DNA of 25,684 nucleotides, taken from positions 1 to 25,684 of the forward strand of contig JAEDEY010000025.1 in NCBI GenBank assembly GCA_016293065.1, in the 5' to 3' direction. The notes below the pieces were generated by a model. That model saw nothing but the letters and a program-made list of their open reading frames with translations, was not told the DNA's origin and made no database searches. This stretch comes from Bacteroidales bacterium (lineage in GTDB: Bacteria > Bacteroidota > Bacteroidia > Bacteroidales > UBA3663). The position numbers and the translations under genes are program-made. Below are positions 21,293 to 25,684 of this stretch, in pieces (the stretch's first letter is position 1; each line of letters begins with the position of its first letter).

Positions 21293-22930
21293 TTAATAGC
21301 CAGTATTTTGTGTCATATTCGCATTTGCTGAAAGCTCATTTGCAGGAATTGGATAGATGTTATAAATAGAGCTTACACCAGCACCTGCATAAGAACCTCC
21401 CTTCCAGTCCCATGGATACTCTGAACTTGTGAACAAGCCAAAGCGGATGAGATCTGAACGACGACGACCCTCGAAGAAGAACTCACGAGACCACTCGTCA
21501 CAGAGAGTCCTGGCATCAAGCTTGGTAAGAGGAGCTGCATGAGCACGGCTACGGAGAATGTTAACATCGTCAAGACCACCACCATTGATGTGGAAATCTG
21601 CCTCAGCACGTGTCAGATAAGCCTCTGCCACACGCATGAATGGAATATCGGTATCAGGGAAAGTAACATCAGAAGGGCCTGTAGAACCAAGCGAGTTGCG
21701 AGTAGTTGGGTCGCAATATTCATTTGTCCACTTCAAGATGCTGAAACCTGCAGTGAAGGTTGTCTTCTCCTCTGTAGAATAAGTACGGTTTTCATCAACA
21801 AAGAACATAGCACGATCGTCACCAGCAAGAGTAGTGAAGTCGTTGACAGAATAGTTCTGCTTGTCCAAAGAAGCGCCATTGCTGACAAACTTATCGATCA
21901 TCGACTGACGGGCACGGTTACATGTCCACATTGAAGAAGGAAGAGCCTGGTCTGGAGTACCACTACCAGTTGCAGAAGCGATGGTATAGATAGCACCTCC
22001 ATAAGAACGTGAGGTAGCACCGTCACAGCGGATTGGGAAGATAATCTCCTGACGAGCGTTGGCGTTCTCACCATTGTCACCCATGAAGAGCTGTGCATAA
22101 GCAGAATAGCCATTCTTCTCGGTAGTATTGAGAGAATACTGCGATTCGATAACCTTGGTTGCACACTCCTTTGCATCGTTCCAACGAGCAGAACCCGTAT
22201 AGACCTCAGCATTGAGATAGAGACGAGCCAAGAGCATATAGGCAGCAACCTTGTCGGCACGGCCGTAGTTGGCAGCATCGCCTGCGAAGTCAAGAAGCTT
22301 CTCGCCTGGTACATCACCATTGATGATAGACTTCAGTTCGCCTTCGATAGTGCTGAACATCTCAGAACGTCCTTTCTCGATTGGGAGCTCATCAGACACA
22401 TGCTCCTTGTATGGAGCCTTGCCATACATATCGACAAACATGAAATTGTTGAGAGCACGGAGGAAACGAACCTCAGCACGGTTCTGGAGCACCTGTGCAT
22501 CCTCACTGCCTTCAGTCTGGTCGAGATAAGAGTTGCAGAGAGTCACATTGTACATGAGACGGTAGTAGGTAAGCTCGTTGTATCCGTGGCTTGAGTTCCA
22601 AGAAATATTGGTGAGTTCAGGAATGCCAGCATCACCCTGCCATGTCCAGATACACTCATCTGAGCACAACTCATTAGCTTCGAAGACACGACGATACCAA
22701 GCAGAGTTACCTTCGTCAAACTGTGACATATCAGGGTTACCTGCTCCACCAGTCTGACCTGTCAAGACAAGGCTACTATAGACCTTTGCCAAGAAGGCAT
22801 TAGCGTTGAACTCAGTATTAGTCTGCTCATCCTGAATACTAAGGCTAAGTTCATCTGCACAAGAAGCAGTACCCATCAAGAGTGTGAGGGCCGCACCTGC
22901 AGAGAATATATTCTTAAATGTAATTTTCAT
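21293..22930 (-). CDS. susD: SusD-like starch-binding outer-membrane lipoprotein
   Basis: The product has 545 residues, standard for the SusD/RagB family. The signal peptide ends in GTASC (Cys24), followed by ADE. The N-terminal half is helical with TPR-like character and family phrases such as ELTYYRLMYNVTLCNSYLDQ and RAEVRFLRALNNFMFVDMYG. The C-terminal part includes IPFMRVAEAYLTRAEADF and EWSREFFFEGRRRSDLIRFG, both hallmarks of the family, and ends with IYPIPANELSANANMTQNTGY. It forms the lid on the SusC barrel and hands over the glycan. It lies 13 bp after susC and 12 bp before susE. Confidence 0.93.
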   Translation of the reverse strand: MKITFKNIFSAGAALTLLMGTASCADELSLSIQDEQTNTEFNANAFLAKVYSSLVLTGQTGGAGNPDMSQFDEGNSAWYRRVFEANELCSDECIWTWQGDAGIPELTNISWNSSHGYNELTYYRLMYNVTLCNSYLDQTEGSEDAQVLQNRAEVRFLRALNNFMFVDMYGKAPYKEHVSDELPIEKGRSEMFSTIEGELKSIINGDVPGEKLLDFAGDAANYGRADKVAAYMLLARLYLNAEVYTGSARWNDAKECATKVIESQYSLNTTEKNGYSAYAQLFMGDNGENANARQEIIFPIRCDGATSRSYGGAIYTIASATGSGTPDQALPSSMWTCNRARQSMIDKFVSNGASLDKQNYSVNDFTTLAGDDRAMFFVDENRTYSTEEKTTFTAGFSILKWTNEYCDPTTRNSLGSTGPSDVTFPDTDIPFMRVAEAYLTRAEADFHINGGGLDDVNILRSRAHAAPLTKLDARTLCDEWSREFFFEGRRRSDLIRFGLFTSSEYPWDWKGGSYAGAGVSSIYNIYPIPANELSANANMTQNTGY

Positions 22931-22943
22931 AATTTAGCTCATT

Positions 22944-25684
22944 TTAGAAGTTAAGACTCAAACCGAGTTGATAAGAGATTGGACGTGGATAAACGCTGCT
23001 ATCTACTCCTGCTGAAATCTCAGGATCGAGACCATCGTATGCGGTGATGACGATTGGGTTCTGAACAGTGAAGTAGATACGTCCAGAGATACCTTTATAT
23101 GAACCGCACTTGAAGAGTTGCTCGAAACTGTAGCCAAGGTTGATGTTGTCGCAACGCAGGAAAGAAGCATTACGAACAAAGTAGTCGCTCATATAGTAGT
23201 CGGTCTTACCCATGAAACCGAGCTCGAGAGCCTCCTTAGAAACATTAGAGAAAGCACTGTTGCTGTAAAAACCAGAAGCAGAGACATTGGCCTTGTTCGA
23301 CAAGAAGTCATAGTACAAGTAGTTGTTGAGGGAAGCTCTCCAAGTGAACGAGAGGTCCCAATTCTTGTAGATAAACTTGTTGGTAAGGGCCATAAGGACA
23401 TCTCCTGCAGGCTTCTTATAAACATACTTGTCATCCGCATTAATAGTGCCGTCACCATTGCGGTCAACGAATACACCCTCGAGAGGCTTGCCTGCCTCAT
23501 CGTAAACCTGCTGATAGATATAGAAGCTGTTGGCTGGATAGCCTACCTTGTTCACCTGTACCTGGTTAGAGAGACCTGCGCTGATGCTGTTGCCGGTAAG
23601 GAAGAAGTCGGCACCATCAGCGAGCTTGGTAATCTCGTTGTCGTTCCAAGTAATGTTATAACCGACCTGCCAAGTGAAGTTCTTCTTCTGAATAGCACGA
23701 GCGTCGATTGAGAATTCTATACCCTTGTTAACCAACGAACCGATGTTCTTGGTGAGGTAGTTACCAAAGTTTGTACCAGAAGCCACGCTGACAGTTGAGA
23801 TAAGATCCTTAGTCTCGCGATAATAATAGTCAGCAGCCATAGTCACACGACCATCGAGGACACCGAAGTCGAGACCGATGTTCTTAGTATAGGTCTTCTC
23901 CCACTTAAGGTCTTCGTTGAAAACCTCAGGACGAGAAGTGTAGTATGGATCCTGACCGAGCCAGTACTGACCATACTGGTCTGAAACTACATAACGAGGA
24001 GCATAGTAGAAGTCGTTACCGATGTTCTGCTGACCTGTGATACCATAGCTGGCACGGATCTTGAGGTCTGACAGCCAGTCAACATCATTGAGGAAACTTT
24101 CCTCGTTGACTTTCCAAACAGCTGCAAAAGCTGGGAACTGGCCCCACTTGTTGCCAGAAGCAAAGCGGCTTGAACCATCGAAACGCATTGTAGCTGTCAG
24201 CATATAACGATCGAGGAATGAGTAGTTGGCACGACCGAAGTAAGAAACGAGAGAGTTACGGAATGTGTGCTTTGTCTCTGTGCGGTTAGATGGAGAATAC
24301 CAATCTGCAGGATCCTCAACGTAAGCAGTACCCTTCCAAGGGCCACCGCCTTCTGAGAATGTCTCACGATGGAAGTGCTGCTGCTCGGCACCTACCATCA
24401 CATCAAGATGCTGCTTCTCGAAGTCGTGGTTGTACTGGATATAGGCATTACCCTGAATATTATACTTATATGACTGAGAGATGCCCTGATATCCATAGTA
24501 GTTGTTGTCATAGCTGTATGGAGAGTTCTTAGTAGTCTGACGACCTTCTGAATAGTCACCACTGACGCTGGCATGAACAGTCAAGTCTTCAAAACCATGA
24601 ATCTTGTAATCGACCGAGAGGTCACCGATGACAGAAGAAGACTTACCCTTGTCTGAACGATTCTTGATATAAGCCACTGGGTTCTGTGGAGTATTTGTGT
24701 TGGTGACTGGAGTAGTCCAAGAAGCGAGTGAACCGTCACTGATGAGAGTCTGCCAGAAACCACCTGTAGCTTCACTTGCAGGATTATAGACGTCCTGAGT
24801 AGGATCGGCTGCGATCGCGGCACCTACGACGGAGCTGTTACCAGAGTAATTATCCTTGCCATTGAGATACTTGGCATTGAGATTGAACTTCAAGTGGTCG
24901 TCGAGGAATGAAGGAGAGATGTTCAAACTGGCAGTGAGTTTCTGTGACTGTGACTCCTTAATGATACCGTTCTGAACAGAATAGCCAACACTCACGCGAT
25001 ATGGGAAGTTCTTGTAAGCACCAGCAAGACTGATGTTGTGGTCGGTTGAAACAGCTTTACGGAATACCTCATCCTGCCAATCAGTATTGGCATTGCCGAG
25101 TTCAGAGAGAGCTGATGCAGATACGCCAGCAGCCTGTGCGGCAGCACGATACTCATCGCCTGACAAAACCTTATAAGTATTACGAGCTGCGCTGACAGTT
25201 CCGCTGAGGTTGTAAGAAACCTGAGGTTTCATTCCCTTGCGTCCTTTCTTGGTAGTAACGATGATGACACCGTTAGATGCACGTGAACCATAGATAGCAG
25301 TTGCAGAAGCATCCTTGAGGATTGTCATGCTCTCGATATCATTAGGATTGATCATAGCGAGTGGGTTTGACAGACCCTGAACGCCATTGTTATCCATTGC
25401 CAATCCGTCGATAACGTAGAGAGGGTCGTTACTAGCAGAAAGAGACGAACCACCACGGATACGGATAGTTGCGCCACCACCTGGAGTACCATCGCCAATA
25501 ACGCTGACACCTGCAGCCTTACCATTCAACATGTCCTGCATTGAGGTAGTGATACCTTTTGACATGTCATCTGGCTTGATTGCAGTAACCGAACCTGTCA
25601 TGTCTGTCTTCTTGGCAGTACCATAACCGATGACTACTACGTCTTCGAGCAATTCTGAATCCTCTTCGAGTGTAATGGTCATGT
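22944..25684 (-). CDS. susC: SusC-like TonB-dependent outer-membrane transporter (5' end outside window)
   Basis: The visible part has 912 codons and runs off the right edge, so the signal peptide and N-terminal carboxypeptidase-like domain are not seen. The first residues visible include TLEEDSELLEDVVVIGYGT, the linker and TonB-box-like segment. The plug domain follows, with TIRIRGGSSLSASNDPLYVI, DGLAMDNN and ILKDASATAIYGSRASNGVI, diagnostic of SusC/RagA proteins. The remaining 750 residues are beta-barrel sequence ending PISYQLGLSLNF with a C-terminal Phe, as expected of outer-membrane barrels. It imports starch oligosaccharides using TonB energy, in complex with SusD. The Met at the window edge is an internal codon, not the start. 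Confidence 0.93.
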   Translation of the reverse strand, partial: MTITLEEDSELLEDVVVIGYGTAKKTDMTGSVTAIKPDDMSKGITTSMQDMLNGKAAGVSVIGDGTPGGGATIRIRGGSSLSASNDPLYVIDGLAMDNNGVQGLSNPLAMINPNDIESMTILKDASATAIYGSRASNGVIIVTTKKGRKGMKPQVSYNLSGTVSAARNTYKVLSGDEYRAAAQAAGVSASALSELGNANTDWQDEVFRKAVSTDHNISLAGAYKNFPYRVSVGYSVQNGIIKESQSQKLTASLNISPSFLDDHLKFNLNAKYLNGKDNYSGNSSVVGAAIAADPTQDVYNPASEATGGFWQTLISDGSLASWTTPVTNTNTPQNPVAYIKNRSDKGKSSSVIGDLSVDYKIHGFEDLTVHASVSGDYSEGRQTTKNSPYSYDNNYYGYQGISQSYKYNIQGNAYIQYNHDFEKQHLDVMVGAEQQHFHRETFSEGGGPWKGTAYVEDPADWYSPSNRTETKHTFRNSLVSYFGRANYSFLDRYMLTATMRFDGSSRFASGNKWGQFPAFAAVWKVNEESFLNDVDWLSDLKIRASYGITGQQNIGNDFYYAPRYVVSDQYGQYWLGQDPYYTSRPEVFNEDLKWEKTYTKNIGLDFGVLDGRVTMAADYYYRETKDLISTVSVASGTNFGNYLTKNIGSLVNKGIEFSIDARAIQKKNFTWQVGYNITWNDNEITKLADGADFFLTGNSISAGLSNQVQVNKVGYPANSFYIYQQVYDEAGKPLEGVFVDRNGDGTINADDKYVYKKPAGDVLMALTNKFIYKNWDLSFTWRASLNNYLYYDFLSNKANVSASGFYSNSAFSNVSKEALELGFMGKTDYYMSDYFVRNASFLRCDNINLGYSFEQLFKCGSYKGISGRIYFTVQNPIVITAYDGLDPEISAGVDSSVYPRPISYQLGLSLNF

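Overview
The window looks like chromosome of a gut- or rumen-type Bacteroidales, most likely a Prevotella/Segatella relative. The evidence is a SusCDEF-type starch locus, -7 promoter boxes of the TAnnTTTG form used by Bacteroidetes sigma-ABfr, lipoprotein signals followed by acidic residues, a T9SS-like tail on the amylase, and a thrA-apgM-thrC order in which a phosphoglycerate-mutase-like protein replaces classical ThrB. I assigned it by reading motifs; no database search was possible.

Layout. (1) 1-530: a decayed AraC-type regulator fragment, a (GTGTCAAA)n octamer repeat and a strong terminator. (2) 529-1305 (minus): a NigD-like lipoprotein, divergent from (3) 1471-4375 (plus), a tight four-gene lipid operon: LpxL-type acyltransferase, two small hotdog-fold proteins and a PlsC-type acyltransferase. 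The two hotdog proteins each carry one half of the FabZ His/Glu pair and may form one heterodimeric enzyme. (4) 4424-4488: terminator overlapping the next promoter. (5) 4537-9719: threonine operon (aspartokinase/homoserine dehydrogenase, ApgM-like proposed homoserine kinase, threonine synthase), with a hemolysin-III-family membrane protein starting on the last base of the thrC stop codon.

(6) 10367-16460 is an accessory, eroded region. It holds an XRE-type regulator, a frameshifted and truncated AAA ATPase remnant, a two-helix membrane-protein fragment joined end to end with a 5'-truncated DNA-binding/HATPase_c_4-type gene, a truncated nuclease-like ORF, and one intact AAA ATPase with a PD-(D/E)XK-like C-terminus. 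Both ATPase loci are preceded by a pair of about 31-32 bp palindromes, of different sequence in each locus, repeated at exactly 50 bp or 100 bp; I regard this as one of the two most unusual signals here. A 790-bp noncoding stretch holds degenerate 24-bp repeats, nested hairpins, a second octamer array (inverted relative to the first) and a long inverted repeat.

(7) 16461-25684 (minus strand, transcribed leftwards from beyond the right edge): starch utilisation operon in the order SusC (5' end outside the window), SusD, SusE-like, SusF-like, GH13 alpha-amylase. SusD/E/F-type lipoproteins would bind starch at the cell surface, the amylase would cut it, and SusC would import the oligosaccharides. 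A perfect 8-bp hairpin lies in the only sizeable gap of the operon, just before the amylase.
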